Shown here one piece after another: positions 19,435-28,525 of a stretch of 64,000 bases of DNA. The stretch covers positions 1 through 64,000 of the forward strand of contig NZ_JADILO010000023.1 in the NCBI RefSeq assembly GCF_015278125.1, written 5' to 3'. This DNA is from Vibrio fluminensis. GTDB lineage: Bacteria; Pseudomonadota; Gammaproteobacteria; Enterobacterales; Vibrionaceae. The notes under the pieces were generated by a model. The model was not told where the DNA came from. It ran no database searches and saw nothing but the letters and a program-made list of their open reading frames with translations. Made by a program: the position numbers and the translations under genes. The first letter of the stretch is position 1. Every line of letters begins with the position of its first letter.

Positions 19435-21348
19435 CTACTGAAAGCGAAGATTTACTGTGTCAGCGTAGTGTTTGTTAAGCAGACAAACTTCAAATTCGTC
19501 ACAAGGCATCGGTCTACCGTAAAAGAAACCCTGACCGAACTCACATCCTTCATTAATGATAAAGGCCTCGTGTTCCGAGGTTTCTATACCTTCTACAGTA
19601 ATTGCAAGCTCGAGTTTCTTGGCAATTTTTATGATTGATTGCACAATCGTTTTATCGTGCTCACTACTATCAATTTGTTTGATAAAGCTTTTATCAACCT
19701 TTATTGCGTCAAAAGGATATTTCTTCAAATAGTCAAACGATGAGTAACCCGTACCGAAATCATCCAGTGACAACGTCACGCCAAGTTGATGCAGCGCCAG
19801 CAAGGTTTTCTGGGCGACCTGTTCATCAGCAATCAGCGTACTTTCTGTCACTTCCAATTCAAGATACTCAGGTGGAAGTTGATAAGCAGTCAGCAAGTCT
19901 TCGATTTGCTCTGCAAAGTGTTTGTCTCGCAGTTGAACGGCCGAAATGTTAACCGCGATTTTAAAATCACGAATTTTTTGTGACCACTCTGAAGCTTTCG
20001 CTATCGCTGAGCGGAGCACAAAATTACCCACTTCAAAAATTAGGCCATTTTTCTCTGCAATTTTGATGAGTGACTCGTTGGAAATATCCCCCAACAGAGG
20101 ATGTCTCCAGCGTAAAAGTGCTTCGGCTCCTGTCCAGCGGTGCGTTTTAGGAGAAACTTTAGGCTGAAAGTAGAGCAATAGATCTTCGCTTCTTACGGCC
20201 TGAAGCAAATAGCTCTCAAGATGATTAAGATTTTTTTGGGCTAAGGCTATCGCTTCAGAGTAGTGGGTCACTTTATGTCCCGAATCTTTACAAGAACGCA
20301 TGGCTTCACACGCGTTTTGTAACAATGCAATGCCTGATTGAGCATCATTCGTGGTGCTTACTCCAACATAACTGTGTAAGTGGAGAGATTCGCCTTCAAT
20401 TTCGAACTCAGAATGACTGACATCAATCAGTCGCTGACAGAATTGCTTGATGTCTTCTTCCAGTTGACTCGACTCGATGAGAAAGACTAACTCTGTAGAG
20501 GTCGGTCTTGATGTTTGAAGATGGTAACGGGATAAGTATCCGAGTTTTTCTCGTAGCTGCACAAGAATACTTTCCCAGATGGCGAAACCATATTTACTTT
20601 GAATGAGTTTGCCATTACTGAAGCCAATATGAATCGCAGCAACTGAAAACTGTGGATGCTCGATTGAAATATCAACGGCGCGGGTTGCTTCGTACTCCAA
20701 CGAGTTGCGGTTGAGAAAACCAGTGCCCAAGTCGTGTTTTTGGTGGTAGAGAACTTTTTTCTCAGCTTCGCGGCGTTTATCGATTTCTTGATTTAGGGAA
20801 AAATTGAGTTTGACTAGATCTCGAGTTCGAGTTTTAACGCGCGACTGTAATTCGTGATTTAACTGCTTTAGTTGTTCATTTTGATAAATGGTTTCAAGTT
20901 GTGCTTCGAGGGAGTTTTTGTAACTCTCCAATAACTGAGTACCAGTAGTCGATATCTGGCGAGGTTTATTGTCTAAAACACAAATCGTTCCAAATGGTTC
21001 TCCATTAGGCCAATTAATTGGAAAACCACAATAAGAGATCATGCCTAACTTGATATCGGGATTCTTGTCCCATTCACTGTCAGCCAGAGCATCGTTAACA
21101 ACGAGTTGGCGCTGTTTCTCGATAACATACTCGCAATAGAGTCCTTTTCCTAATGACTCTTTATCCCCTGCGCTATAAGGATGATTTACGTTGTTATTGC
21201 TAGAGAACACCTCGATTGATTTATTGTCGATGCGCATTATAAGTGCCGATGGCACATCAATAAGCTGAGCAATCAAATTAACAATATTTTGCCAATTTTC
21301 ACTCATAGGAAGAGGAATAGCTAAATCGCTGGTGTTAACTTTTGACAT
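19435..21348 (-). CDS. GAF - degenerate GGDEF - EAL cyclic-di-GMP phosphodiesterase
   Basis: This is a 637-residue cytosolic signalling protein. A GAF domain covers about residues 20-155, a coiled coil about 155-200, a GGDEF-like domain about 200-370 and an EAL domain about 380-630. In the GGDEF domain the active-site loop reads RPTSTELVFLI instead of GGDEF, so cyclase activity is not expected; it may be a regulatory relic. The EAL domain keeps the key sites: EALLRW, NISAVQL, LEVTES, DDFGTGYSS, IKVDKSFI and VEGIET. It is therefore probably an active phosphodiesterase that lowers cyclic-di-GMP under control of a small molecule bound by GAF. It is transcribed alone. Confidence 0.92.
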   Translation of the reverse strand: MSKVNTSDLAIPLPMSENWQNIVNLIAQLIDVPSALIMRIDNKSIEVFSSNNNVNHPYSAGDKESLGKGLYCEYVIEKQRQLVVNDALADSEWDKNPDIKLGMISYCGFPINWPNGEPFGTICVLDNKPRQISTTGTQLLESYKNSLEAQLETIYQNEQLKQLNHELQSRVKTRTRDLVKLNFSLNQEIDKRREAEKKVLYHQKHDLGTGFLNRNSLEYEATRAVDISIEHPQFSVAAIHIGFSNGKLIQSKYGFAIWESILVQLREKLGYLSRYHLQTSRPTSTELVFLIESSQLEEDIKQFCQRLIDVSHSEFEIEGESLHLHSYVGVSTTNDAQSGIALLQNACEAMRSCKDSGHKVTHYSEAIALAQKNLNHLESYLLQAVRSEDLLLYFQPKVSPKTHRWTGAEALLRWRHPLLGDISNESLIKIAEKNGLIFEVGNFVLRSAIAKASEWSQKIRDFKIAVNISAVQLRDKHFAEQIEDLLTAYQLPPEYLELEVTESTLIADEQVAQKTLLALHQLGVTLSLDDFGTGYSSFDYLKKYPFDAIKVDKSFIKQIDSSEHDKTIVQSIIKIAKKLELAITVEGIETSEHEAFIINEGCEFGQGFFYGRPMPCDEFEVCLLNKHYADTVNLRFQ

Positions 21349-21531
21349 TAATTTTCGTCCTTTGTGGCTTTAGCCAGAATGAACACTCCTTGCTAATTTT
21401 ATAATAGTAGTTCTATTTTTGACTGTCGGAAGCGAGCTTATGCAATCTAAGACAAAGCTTTAGAAGCACGAATAAAATGCAGAAGTGAGTTAAGTCGCTT
21501 AGAGTTACTGACAATCCAACCAATAGTGACT

Positions 21532-21572
21532 CTAACAAAAACAGCCTTCTAGTAGAGTAGAAGGCTGTATGT
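21532..21572 (-). terminator. Rho-independent terminator of fabV
   Basis: A perfect 10-bp stem ACAGCCTTCT/AGAAGGCTGT with an 8-base loop is followed, reading the minus strand, by TTTTTG. It lies 57 bp past the fabV stop. The remainder of the 280-bp gap is AT-rich and carries no gene I can support. Confidence 0.85.
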
Positions 21573-21628
21573 ATATTTACTCTTTCTCATAAATGAGAAT
21601 TAAGTGTTTCATTTGTGAGTTAGGAACG

Positions 21629-22837
21629 TTACTCTTTATCAGTAAAAGAGTCGATGAGTTGCTGAAGATCGATGTCAGCTTGATAATCGACCCCCTCTAA
21701 CTCGAAGCCATTCAATTGCAAAAATTCGCGCTTGAGACCAGTGTAATCGCCAATTTCCATGAAGTTGGATTGGTTCATTACTTCAATGAGTTTACTAACT
21801 TGAGCTTGTGTGTCTTCGTCCAATTCAAGATTATCGATACGAACTAACCGTTCACAGTCGACAGGCACTTTATCCACGCCATAAAGCTTAGTCGTGAACA
21901 GACGTTGCATTTGTTCAATACAGCCTTCATGAGTGCCTTTCTGCTTCATAACTTGATATAAGGCCATCAGGTATGGTGTTAGGCCAGGGATGAAAACACT
22001 GGCTTTAGTGACTAAAGCCTTACACACAGACGCGTACGCGCCACCATCAAAGTTAGCCAGTTTTAGGTTCAAAGAATGGCTGGTTTGATGCAGGTCTATT
22101 TTTGCTCGGCCTAATGTCCCGTCTAAATAGATAGGGTGTGTTAGCTCAGGGCCCATATAAGAGAAGGCAACCGTCTTACATCCTTGAGCAATCGATTCAG
22201 AATTAATTAATGCGTCAACCCAGGCTTCCCAGTCATCGCCGCCCATTACTTTTAGCGTAGCTTCGATTTCTTCATCGTTAGCAGGGCTTAGCTCACCATC
22301 AAGCCATTTGTCATGCTCAAGAGAAATTGATGCGCCTTTAACGGATTCACCAATCGGTTTGATCGCAGAACGCCAAACATCACCAGTTTGGTAGTTAGGG
22401 CGAACGCCACTGGCAACACTATAGATGATCAGATCGACTTCGCCTTCAAAATAGGTCTCAATCGCTTCAATTACTTCTTCTTTAGTTTGCGGTGAGAAAG
22501 CATCCGCTTGGATGTTTACTGCAATGCGTCCGGCAGCCTCAGCCTGCTGTTTGAAATAGAGGTTGTTATAAAAGCCCGCACTACCAACGCCTTTTTCCGA
22601 AGGACCACGCTCAAATGACACTCCGATTGTGTCTGCGTTTGCTCCACCGAAAGTTAACGCAATACGTGCTGCTAACCCAAAACCCGATGAAGCACCAATA
22701 ATTAATACTCGTTTAGGACCCTGTTTGATCGGAACGGCTTTTTTAACGTAATCAATCTGTTGAAGGATTGCCTTTTCACAACCAAGTGGATGCGCACTCC
22801 GTGCTACCACGCCCGATATTTCTGGTTTAATTATCAT
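21629..22837 (-). CDS. fabV: Trans-2-enoyl-ACP/CoA reductase FabV
   Basis: This 402-residue NADH-dependent reductase carries out the last step of fatty-acid elongation and is the single-domain, triclosan-tolerant alternative to FabI. The N-terminal MIIKP and the nucleotide-binding segment VLIIGASSGFGLAAR (residues 44-58) are typical. The active-site Tyr237 and Lys246 are separated by eight residues, the Y-X8-K arrangement that defines FabV. The length is normal. AGGAGAA lies 6 nt before the ATG. From memory it differs more from the V. cholerae enzyme than an orthologue would, so it could be a second FabV, but that needs a search. It is a single-gene transcript. Confidence 0.93.
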   Translation of the reverse strand: MIIKPEISGVVARSAHPLGCEKAILQQIDYVKKAVPIKQGPKRVLIIGASSGFGLAARIALTFGGANADTIGVSFERGPSEKGVGSAGFYNNLYFKQQAEAAGRIAVNIQADAFSPQTKEEVIEAIETYFEGEVDLIIYSVASGVRPNYQTGDVWRSAIKPIGESVKGASISLEHDKWLDGELSPANDEEIEATLKVMGGDDWEAWVDALINSESIAQGCKTVAFSYMGPELTHPIYLDGTLGRAKIDLHQTSHSLNLKLANFDGGAYASVCKALVTKASVFIPGLTPYLMALYQVMKQKGTHEGCIEQMQRLFTTKLYGVDKVPVDCERLVRIDNLELDEDTQAQVSKLIEVMNQSNFMEIGDYTGLKREFLQLNGFELEGVDYQADIDLQQLIDSFTDKE

Positions 22838-22911
22838 TGTTTTCTCCTAAACCAACAGGTCAAAGAGCTAAGTTAACGTAAAGCTAGGTAAATTTTATTG
22901 AGCTATGGCAA

Positions 22912-23514
22912 TTAGAGGTGATTTATTAACTGCTTAGAAACAAATTCAGCAATCCAAGGTTGAGCGTCTGGTTTAGGGTGCAAACCATCCGCCATCATCC
23001 AATCTGGGTAGTCACGCATGATGGGTTCAAGCATAAACGGTACGAGAGGGATCTGCTGTGCGTTAGCAACTTTTGGATAGAGATCAGAAAATGCTTGGGT
23101 ATAGCGTTTGCCGTAATTGGGTAGAACATGAATTTGCATCAGAATGGGTTGGGCATCGATAGCTTTTACTTGACCAATAATTGAAACAAGGTTGTTCTCG
23201 ATTAAGTTAGGTGGAAAACCTCGTAAGCCGTCGTTAGCGCCCAGTTCGATTAATACGATATTGGGTTTGTGTTCATCGAGCAGTTTTGGCAATCGAGCAA
23301 GGCCGTTGCCGGTGGTATCACCGGAGATGCTACCGTTTATTACCGTCACGGGTTTGCCTTTATCGGCTAAAACATTTGGTAATAAACTTGGCCAAGCTTT
23401 TTCAATAGGCATTTGATAGCCTGCACTTAAGCTATCCCCAAGTACTAACAGCGTGGTCGCTGACACAGGACTGATCATAAAACTGGCGAGCAATAAGGAA
23501 AGAAGTCGTAACAT
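22912..23514 (-). CDS. tesA: Acyl-CoA thioesterase I / protease I / lysophospholipase L1
   Basis: This is a 200-residue periplasmic SGNH hydrolase. A cleavable signal peptide ends at SPVSA-T (about residue 19). SGNH blocks are LGDSLSAGY (nucleophile Ser28), NGSISGDTTGNGLARL, LGANDGLRG and DGLHPKP (catalytic Asp/His). The enzyme hydrolyses acyl thioesters and lysophospholipids. The frame is open far upstream, but that extension lies inside ybbA on the other strand and has no homology. The real ATG is 23514, with GGATG about 5 nt upstream. Its start codon overlaps the divergent ybbA start. Confidence 0.95.
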   Translation of the reverse strand: MLRLLSLLLASFMISPVSATTLLVLGDSLSAGYQMPIEKAWPSLLPNVLADKGKPVTVINGSISGDTTGNGLARLPKLLDEHKPNIVLIELGANDGLRGFPPNLIENNLVSIIGQVKAIDAQPILMQIHVLPNYGKRYTQAFSDLYPKVANAQQIPLVPFMLEPIMRDYPDWMMADGLHPKPDAQPWIAEFVSKQLINHL

Positions 23515-24184
23515 GCAAACATCCGTAATTAAGGCAACATCTTTATACAAGACAGTTTCCACTAAACAAGAAAATTTAACAATCTTAAAAGATATCAACT
23601 TGGAGATTGAAGCCGGTGAAAGTGTCGCGATAGTTGGTACGTCTGGGGCTGGAAAATCGACCTTAATGACGTTGCTTGCAGGTTTGGATACCCCTAGTGA
23701 AGGCGATGTCGAATTACTCGGACAAAGACTCTCACACTTGGATGATGAGGCGAGGGCGAAGATCCGTAGTGAGTCGGTGGGGTTTGTATTCCAGAGTTTC
23801 CTGCTGATCCCGAGTTTATCGGCAATCGATAATGTGACCTTACCATGCTTGCTTAAAAGTGAAGCGGAAGATAAACAGCGTGCTAAAGAACTGTTGGAGT
23901 CGGTCGGGTTAGGCCACCGCATCAGTCATTCACCTGCTCAGCTTTCTGGTGGTGAGCAACAACGTGTTGCTTTAGCCCGTGCGTTTATGATTGAACCAAA
24001 AATTCTCTTTGCTGATGAACCAACCGGTAATTTAGATCAAAAAACTGCCGCGAAAGTCATTGACCTGCTGTTTGAACTCAATAAAAAACATGGCACCACT
24101 TTGGTACTGGTTACCCACGATATGGCGTTAGCGGCTAAGTGTGATCGCACCATAACTATCCAAGCCGGTCAATTAGAGGCGTAG
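23513..24184 (+). CDS. ybbA: ABC transporter ATPase YbbA
   Basis: This is a 223-residue ABC ATPase of the MacB/LolD class. It has Walker [10 protein letters not shown], the Q-loop in [14 protein letters not shown], the signature [14 protein letters not shown], Walker [13 protein letters not shown] and the switch His in VTHD. With the downstream YbbP it should form an exporter-like or mechanotransmission complex of the inner membrane. The ATG chosen, 23513, shares two bases with the tesA ATG on the opposite strand; an upstream in-frame GTG/TTG region would lie within tesA. The gap to ybbP is 4 bp, so they are co-translated. Confidence 0.95.
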   Translation: MQTSVIKATSLYKTVSTKQENLTILKDINLEIEAGESVAIVGTSGAGKSTLMTLLAGLDTPSEGDVELLGQRLSHLDDEARAKIRSESVGFVFQSFLLIPSLSAIDNVTLPCLLKSEAEDKQRAKELLESVGLGHRISHSPAQLSGGEQQRVALARAFMIEPKILFADEPTGNLDQKTAAKVIDLLFELNKKHGTTLVLVTHDMALAAKCDRTITIQAGQLEA

Positions 24185-24188
24185 CGCT

Positions 24189-26642
24189 ATGTCACATGTG
24201 AATCAAAACAGTCTAAATAAAGGTGGTTTGAACCGGTATCTGTTTAATTGGAGCATCAGTGAAATACGCCATGGTCAGCTCTGGCCAGTATCTATTGCTT
24301 TAACCTTAATTATCGCCTCGATTTTTGCTTTAACTGCGCTCACAGAGCGAATGGAGCAGGTGATTGTCAAGCAAGGCAAAGAGGCTTTGACTGCTGACAG
24401 TGTTTATAGCTCGTCCAATCCGATTCCGGAGACCTTGATGACTGCGGTCAAAACTGAAAATCTGCAATCTTCGTCTATGGTTCGTTTCGCGACTATGGCG
24501 TTTAGTGATAACGCCATGAAACTCATCACAGTTAAGTCAGTGGAAAGCAGTTATCCATTGCAAGGCGAACTTAGGCTTAGCCAGCAAGGCGAAGCGGCAA
24601 GTGAAGTACAAGTCGGGCAACTCTGGCTTGATGAGCGATTGTTTTCTCAGCTGGAGGTTAATGAGGGTGACGTTGTCACAGTGGGCGATGCTGACTTTAC
24701 GGTGACAGGCAGAATCGTTGAGGAACCCGGACTCAGTTTTAACCCTTTCCAGCAGATGCCGAGTGCTTACATCCACTCCTCTGATCTTGATAAGACTGGC
24801 GCAGTCCAACTAGGCAGTAGGGTCCGCTATAACTTATTTTTAAATGGTGATGAAGCCCAAATCGAATCGGTTAAGCAAAGTGTTGAATTAACGCCGAGTG
24901 ATTCGTGGCGCGATCAAAATAGTGCCAGTCGCACTAACGATATGTTCCAGCGTACCCAGCAATACCTTTCTTTGACGGTCGCCATCGTCGTTATCATGGC
25001 AGCAACAACTCTGGTACTGACTTGCCAGCACTACGTGGCGACGCGCAAAAAAAGCATCGCGATGTTAAAAAGCTTAGGAGCGCGCCGTGGTTGGTTGATT
25101 CGCTGGCTAACGATTCAATTAGCGATTCTGTTGATTAGTGCCTCGGTTATCGGAGTGTTATTTGGTATTGGGCTAGAGTTCCTGCTCAGAATTCCACTGG
25201 TCGATTTACTGCCTAGTCCGTTACCAGGTTATGGGCTGATGCCTGCGGTTATTGCTATTGGTACTAGCTTGCTTATTGCTGTACCAGCGCTGGGTATTCC
25301 ATTTGTTCATCTGCTACGTATTAATGCGGTTAACGTGATGCAACCGCAAGTCAGTAAGACAACGCCATGGTCATATGCGCTGGTACTGGTACCCGTGTTA
25401 CCAATGTTATTTGCCTATCAAAATAACTTGTTGGTTTGGTTGGTGTTAGGCGGCATTGTCGTGTTGTTTGCAGTGTTAGGTTTTATCAGTCTTATTGCTA
25501 CCCGTACCTTAGCGAAACTGCCTCTCAATACAGAGTTTAAATTGGCGCTAAGCCGTATTAATCGCTCTGCTTTGGCTACGGGTGTTCAGTTTGGCGCGCT
25601 GTCACTCTCGCTAATGCTGTTGGCTGTAATGTGGCTGGTAAGAACGGATTTGCTTTCTGATTGGCAGCAAACTCTACCCGATGATGCGCCAAATGCCTTT
25701 GCACTGAATATCGCGCCTTACGAGAAAGACAGTTATCTACAGGTGTTGGATGACAACAATATCGATCGTAGTGATGCTTATCCAATCATCCGTGGGCGTT
25801 TGTCCAAGATAAACGGTCAAGAAGCGAAAGAGTATGCGAATGGCGGGAATGATAATGACTCGCTGAGACGCGAAATCAACTTTACTTTCGCTGAGCAAAT
25901 CCCGAGTCATAACGATTTGCTCGACGGTAGCTGGCAGCCAAACGGTGGCGTATCGGTAGAGAAAGAGGTGGCGGATGACCTCAACATTAAAGTGGGTGAC
26001 GAGCTTAGCTTCGTTATCAACAGCCAACCAGTGAAAGCGAGAGTAGACTCTATCCGTCATGTGGAATGGCGCGATATGAAGCCAAACTTCTATTTTATCT
26101 TTAGTCCGGATGTTATGGAGCAGATCCCAGCGACGTATCTTGTGAGTTTTAGAATTGACGCACAGCATGACCAATTACTTAATGATCTCTCACGACAACA
26201 TCCAACGGTTAGTCTGATGGATATACGCGTGATGGGCGCGAAAATTCAAGAGTTGGTAAGACAGATAGTTTGGGCTGTGACTTTGTTGGCTTCTTTAAGT
26301 GTGATTGCAGGAGTCGTGCTGATTTTCACTTTGTTACGACTCAGCCTGGGGCAAAGACAGAGTGAGATCCAACTTTATCGAACATTAGGCGCGAGTCGCA
26401 AACGGGTAGTGAGGACTATCTGGGCGGAATATGGAGTAATGGCGATCGTTGCTGGGTCGATTGCAGTATTAGGTGCAGAAATTATTGTGGGGGCGATCAT
26501 GAAATGGGGGTTTGAGCTAGAAAGTAAGTTGCATTTTGGCTTGTGGATCCTACTTCCGTTGCTGGCTTTTTGCACACTTGGTTTAGTTGTGAACAGCTTG
26601 ATAAATAGGCTATTAGTGCCGATAAATAAAGAGTTTAGCTAA
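24189..26642 (+). CDS. ybbP: FtsX-like ABC permease YbbP
   Basis: This is an 817-residue inner-membrane protein. The first helix is near residues 34-52 and is followed by a large periplasmic domain. Clusters of helices follow near 255-440 and 465-485, then a second periplasmic domain near 490-690, and the last three helices to the end. The FtsX/MacB-type core has the cytoplasmic coupling segment KSLGARRGWLIRW, and again RTLGASRKRVVRT in the C-terminal half, so the protein is a duplicated FtsX module. In E. coli it pairs with YbbA next to tesA, as here. The substrate is unknown; association with a thioesterase gene suggests lipids, but this is inference. Confidence 0.93.
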   Translation: MSHVNQNSLNKGGLNRYLFNWSISEIRHGQLWPVSIALTLIIASIFALTALTERMEQVIVKQGKEALTADSVYSSSNPIPETLMTAVKTENLQSSSMVRFATMAFSDNAMKLITVKSVESSYPLQGELRLSQQGEAASEVQVGQLWLDERLFSQLEVNEGDVVTVGDADFTVTGRIVEEPGLSFNPFQQMPSAYIHSSDLDKTGAVQLGSRVRYNLFLNGDEAQIESVKQSVELTPSDSWRDQNSASRTNDMFQRTQQYLSLTVAIVVIMAATTLVLTCQHYVATRKKSIAMLKSLGARRGWLIRWLTIQLAILLISASVIGVLFGIGLEFLLRIPLVDLLPSPLPGYGLMPAVIAIGTSLLIAVPALGIPFVHLLRINAVNVMQPQVSKTTPWSYALVLVPVLPMLFAYQNNLLVWLVLGGIVVLFAVLGFISLIATRTLAKLPLNTEFKLALSRINRSALATGVQFGALSLSLMLLAVMWLVRTDLLSDWQQTLPDDAPNAFALNIAPYEKDSYLQVLDDNNIDRSDAYPIIRGRLSKINGQEAKEYANGGNDNDSLRREINFTFAEQIPSHNDLLDGSWQPNGGVSVEKEVADDLNIKVGDELSFVINSQPVKARVDSIRHVEWRDMKPNFYFIFSPDVMEQIPATYLVSFRIDAQHDQLLNDLSRQHPTVSLMDIRVMGAKIQELVRQIVWAVTLLASLSVIAGVVLIFTLLRLSLGQRQSEIQLYRTLGASRKRVVRTIWAEYGVMAIVAGSIAVLGAEIIVGAIMKWGFELESKLHFGLWILLPLLAFCTLGLVVNSLINRLLVPINKEFS

Positions 26643-26666
26643 GTCAACATGGAATAAAATGCGCAG

Positions 26667-26689
26667 TTACCCACAGAAGCTGTGGATAA
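26667..26689. other. Inverted pair of DnaA-box-like 9-mers
   Basis: TTACCCACA (26667-26675) differs by one base from the DnaA consensus TTATCCACA. TGTGGATAA (26681-26689) is a perfect consensus box in the opposite orientation, 5 bp away. The pair lies just downstream of ybbP in a 257-bp gap and next to a large inverted repeat. Single perfect boxes occur by chance, so function is open. Confidence 0.4.
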
Positions 26690-26715
26690 AGTTTGGGATA
26701 ACTTAAATGGCCTAG

Positions 26716-26762
26716 ATTTGCGCAAACGCGGCAAGCCAGTAAAACCCGCGTTTAGCGCAAAT
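26716..26762. repeat. 16/17-bp inverted repeat downstream of ybbP
   Basis: The left arm ATTTGCGCAAACGCGG (26716-26731) and the right arm CCGCGTTTAGCGCAAAT (26746-26762) are complementary except for one extra base, with 14 bases between. The stem is long and GC-rich in its centre. It is followed by TTATTATT and not by a clean U-tract. AT-rich runs follow at 26813-26830. Confidence 0.65.
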
Positions 26763-26899
26763 TTATTATTCACACAGATGGCTTTTTGCGAATTCAGCGA
26801 AAATGCGTCAAGCTTTTTTTATCTTTTTTTACGGCGAAAATCAGCTCAAATTGCCTTGAAAAAAATGTGATTTTATTAACATCGCAAAGGCATTAAAAT

Positions 26900-28378
26900 G
26901 TGCCGAGAATTAATGAATTTCAATATCTAATGAATCAAATGATTGATCAAATCTCTAGCCCTACAGTGGCGGTTGTTGGAGGCGGTATCGCCGGTGCGAC
27001 GGCTGCACTTCATTTGGCCGAACTCGGCGTAAAAGTCGATCTTATTGAAAAGAATGAGAGTTTAGTTAGCGGACCACCCATTTGTCACCTGCATGCTGGT
27101 GGTAATCTATATCGTGAGATTTCTGTAGAACAGTGTATCGACTTGTTGGCTCAGTCCATCGAGTCTGTTCGTCTTTATCCGCATACCTTAAATCGCCGAC
27201 CAACATTGATCGTTGTTCCACATAGCGATGGGGGTGATCCTTTAGCATTGTTACCGCGCCTAGAGCAAATTCGCTCGGTTTATCAAACCCTAGTAGAGCA
27301 AGATGGACGTAACCAAGTGCTGGGTGACCCGAAACAGTATTTTAAGCTTTACTATCGTGATGATCTTGAAGTGTTGAAAGCGCAACATCAACCTGCGGAT
27401 CCTCGAAGCTATGACGATTGGTTAATTCCATTCGCGCAAAACACCGATTTAGAAAACATTAAGTACCCTGTCGTGGCGGTGAATGAATTTGGTTGGAGCG
27501 TTTTCCGTATCGCTGCTTCGGCCATGTTGGTACTGGAAAAGTCACCTCTTTGTGAATTAAAAACCGCAACAAAACTCGTTGATATGAGATGGGATGAGAA
27601 ACAGTGGTTGCTGATATTGGAAAGCCACGACGGTGAAGTATTAACGACCCAGCAACAAGCTTATGACTACGTGATAAACGCTTGTGGATTTGAAACGGGC
27701 ATCCTTGATGACTTAGTAGCAGCTCCACGTCAGCGAATGGTTGAATTTAAGGCTGCTTATGTCACGAAGTGGGCTGACAACAACGTCCTTTGGCCTGAAG
27801 TGATTTTTCATGGTCCGAGAGGCACTGAAAATGGCATGGCGCAGCTAACGCCTTACGCTAACTCTGTATTTCAACTGCATGGGATGACTAAAGGCATTAC
27901 GCTGTTTGATGATGGTTTAGTCAGCAGTTGTCAGCAGTCTTCCCAGCCAAAACTGCCACCGCAGCTTGAAAACAAAATCGTAAATGGCTGGCGAGAAGAG
28001 GTTCGTGTTGATCGTAGTGTTAAAGCGATTAAGCACATGAGCCGATTCGTACCTGATTATGATAGTGCCACTGAGTTTGGTTTGCCTCTTTTCGGAGCGC
28101 AGCAAATTCCGGGTGACGATGAAACGCTACGAGCGGCTGACGTTTCATTTGCTCAGCAACATTATGCTCGAATTGAGGTTGTTAAAGGTTCGTCGGCTCT
28201 GGAAGCGGTGCGTAAGATTGTTTCTGAGTGGGACCTCGCTGACACTGAAAATAAAAGTATTGAGGAGCTCCACCCACTAGCGTGCGCTTTAAGTGAAGCA
28301 GACGTAGAAGCGAAAGCCAAACAACTGGCACTAGGTCGTGGCTATCCACAAGAATTAGCACAAATCTATGGCTACTAA
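26900..28378 (+). CDS. FAD-dependent oxidoreductase
   Basis: This encodes 492 residues. The dinucleotide-binding motif VAVVGGGIAGATAALHLAELG with the acidic end LIEKNE lies near residues 23-50, and a second FAD contact is likely in YVINACGFETG near 253-263. The fold is that of glycine oxidase/DAO-type flavoproteins, but the substrate domain is not close to any I can name. There is no signal peptide or membrane helix. The start is uncertain: the frame begins at GTG 26900, with AAGG about 11 nt upstream, and an internal ATG at 26930 lacks a ribosome binding site. The gene ends inside a 15-bp tandem repeat. Confidence 0.8.
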   Translation: MPRINEFQYLMNQMIDQISSPTVAVVGGGIAGATAALHLAELGVKVDLIEKNESLVSGPPICHLHAGGNLYREISVEQCIDLLAQSIESVRLYPHTLNRRPTLIVVPHSDGGDPLALLPRLEQIRSVYQTLVEQDGRNQVLGDPKQYFKLYYRDDLEVLKAQHQPADPRSYDDWLIPFAQNTDLENIKYPVVAVNEFGWSVFRIAASAMLVLEKSPLCELKTATKLVDMRWDEKQWLLILESHDGEVLTTQQQAYDYVINACGFETGILDDLVAAPRQRMVEFKAAYVTKWADNNVLWPEVIFHGPRGTENGMAQLTPYANSVFQLHGMTKGITLFDDGLVSSCQQSSQPKLPPQLENKIVNGWREEVRVDRSVKAIKHMSRFVPDYDSATEFGLPLFGAQQIPGDDETLRAADVSFAQQHYARIEVVKGSSALEAVRKIVSEWDLADTENKSIEELHPLACALSEADVEAKAKQLALGRGYPQELAQIYGY

Positions 28379-28444
28379 TAAAAAGGCTACTAACAAAAGT
28401 CTTACTAACAACAAACTTACAAGCAGCAAGCTTATTAGCCTTAA
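28370..28444. repeat. Exact-period 15-bp tandem repeat, five decaying copies
   Basis: Five consecutive 15-mers start at 28370, 28385, 28400, 28415 and 28430. The first two are GGCTACTAATAAAAA and GGCTACTAACAAAAG, and the later ones drift (TCTTACTAACAACAA, ACTTACAAGCAGCAA, GCTTATTAGCCTTAA). The first copy contains the last two codons (Gly-Tyr) and stop of the oxidoreductase gene, so most copies repeat an in-frame stop. Confidence 0.8.
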
Positions 28445-28475
28445 GTTGTGATGATGAGAGCAACATAAACAATCA

Positions 28476-28504
28476 GAAGCCAGCCTAATGCTGGCTTCTT
28501 TTTT
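28476..28504. terminator. Terminator between the oxidoreductase gene and pxpC
   Basis: The stem GAAGCCAGC/GCTGGCTTC with a CTAAT loop is followed by a T-run on the plus strand. It lies between convergent genes and follows the 15-bp repeat array. Confidence 0.88.
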
Positions 28505-28525
28505 GAGCTTAGTAACTAGGGGAAA

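Noticed and set aside
23515..23922. A 136-residue N-terminal extension of TesA
   Set aside because: It lies antisense to ybbA, has no homology, and the signal peptide of TesA begins only at 23514.
26682..26870. A 62-codon frame downstream of ybbP
   Set aside because: It crosses the DnaA box and inverted repeat, lacks a ribosome site and has no credible protein features.
28370..28444. The 15-bp array as a CRISPR
   Set aside because: Units are contiguous without spacers, short and degenerate, and no cas gene is present.
28182..28472. A 96-codon minus-strand frame across the end of the flavoprotein gene
   Set aside because: It runs through the 15-bp repeat and the antisense of a conserved gene and has no recognisable product.
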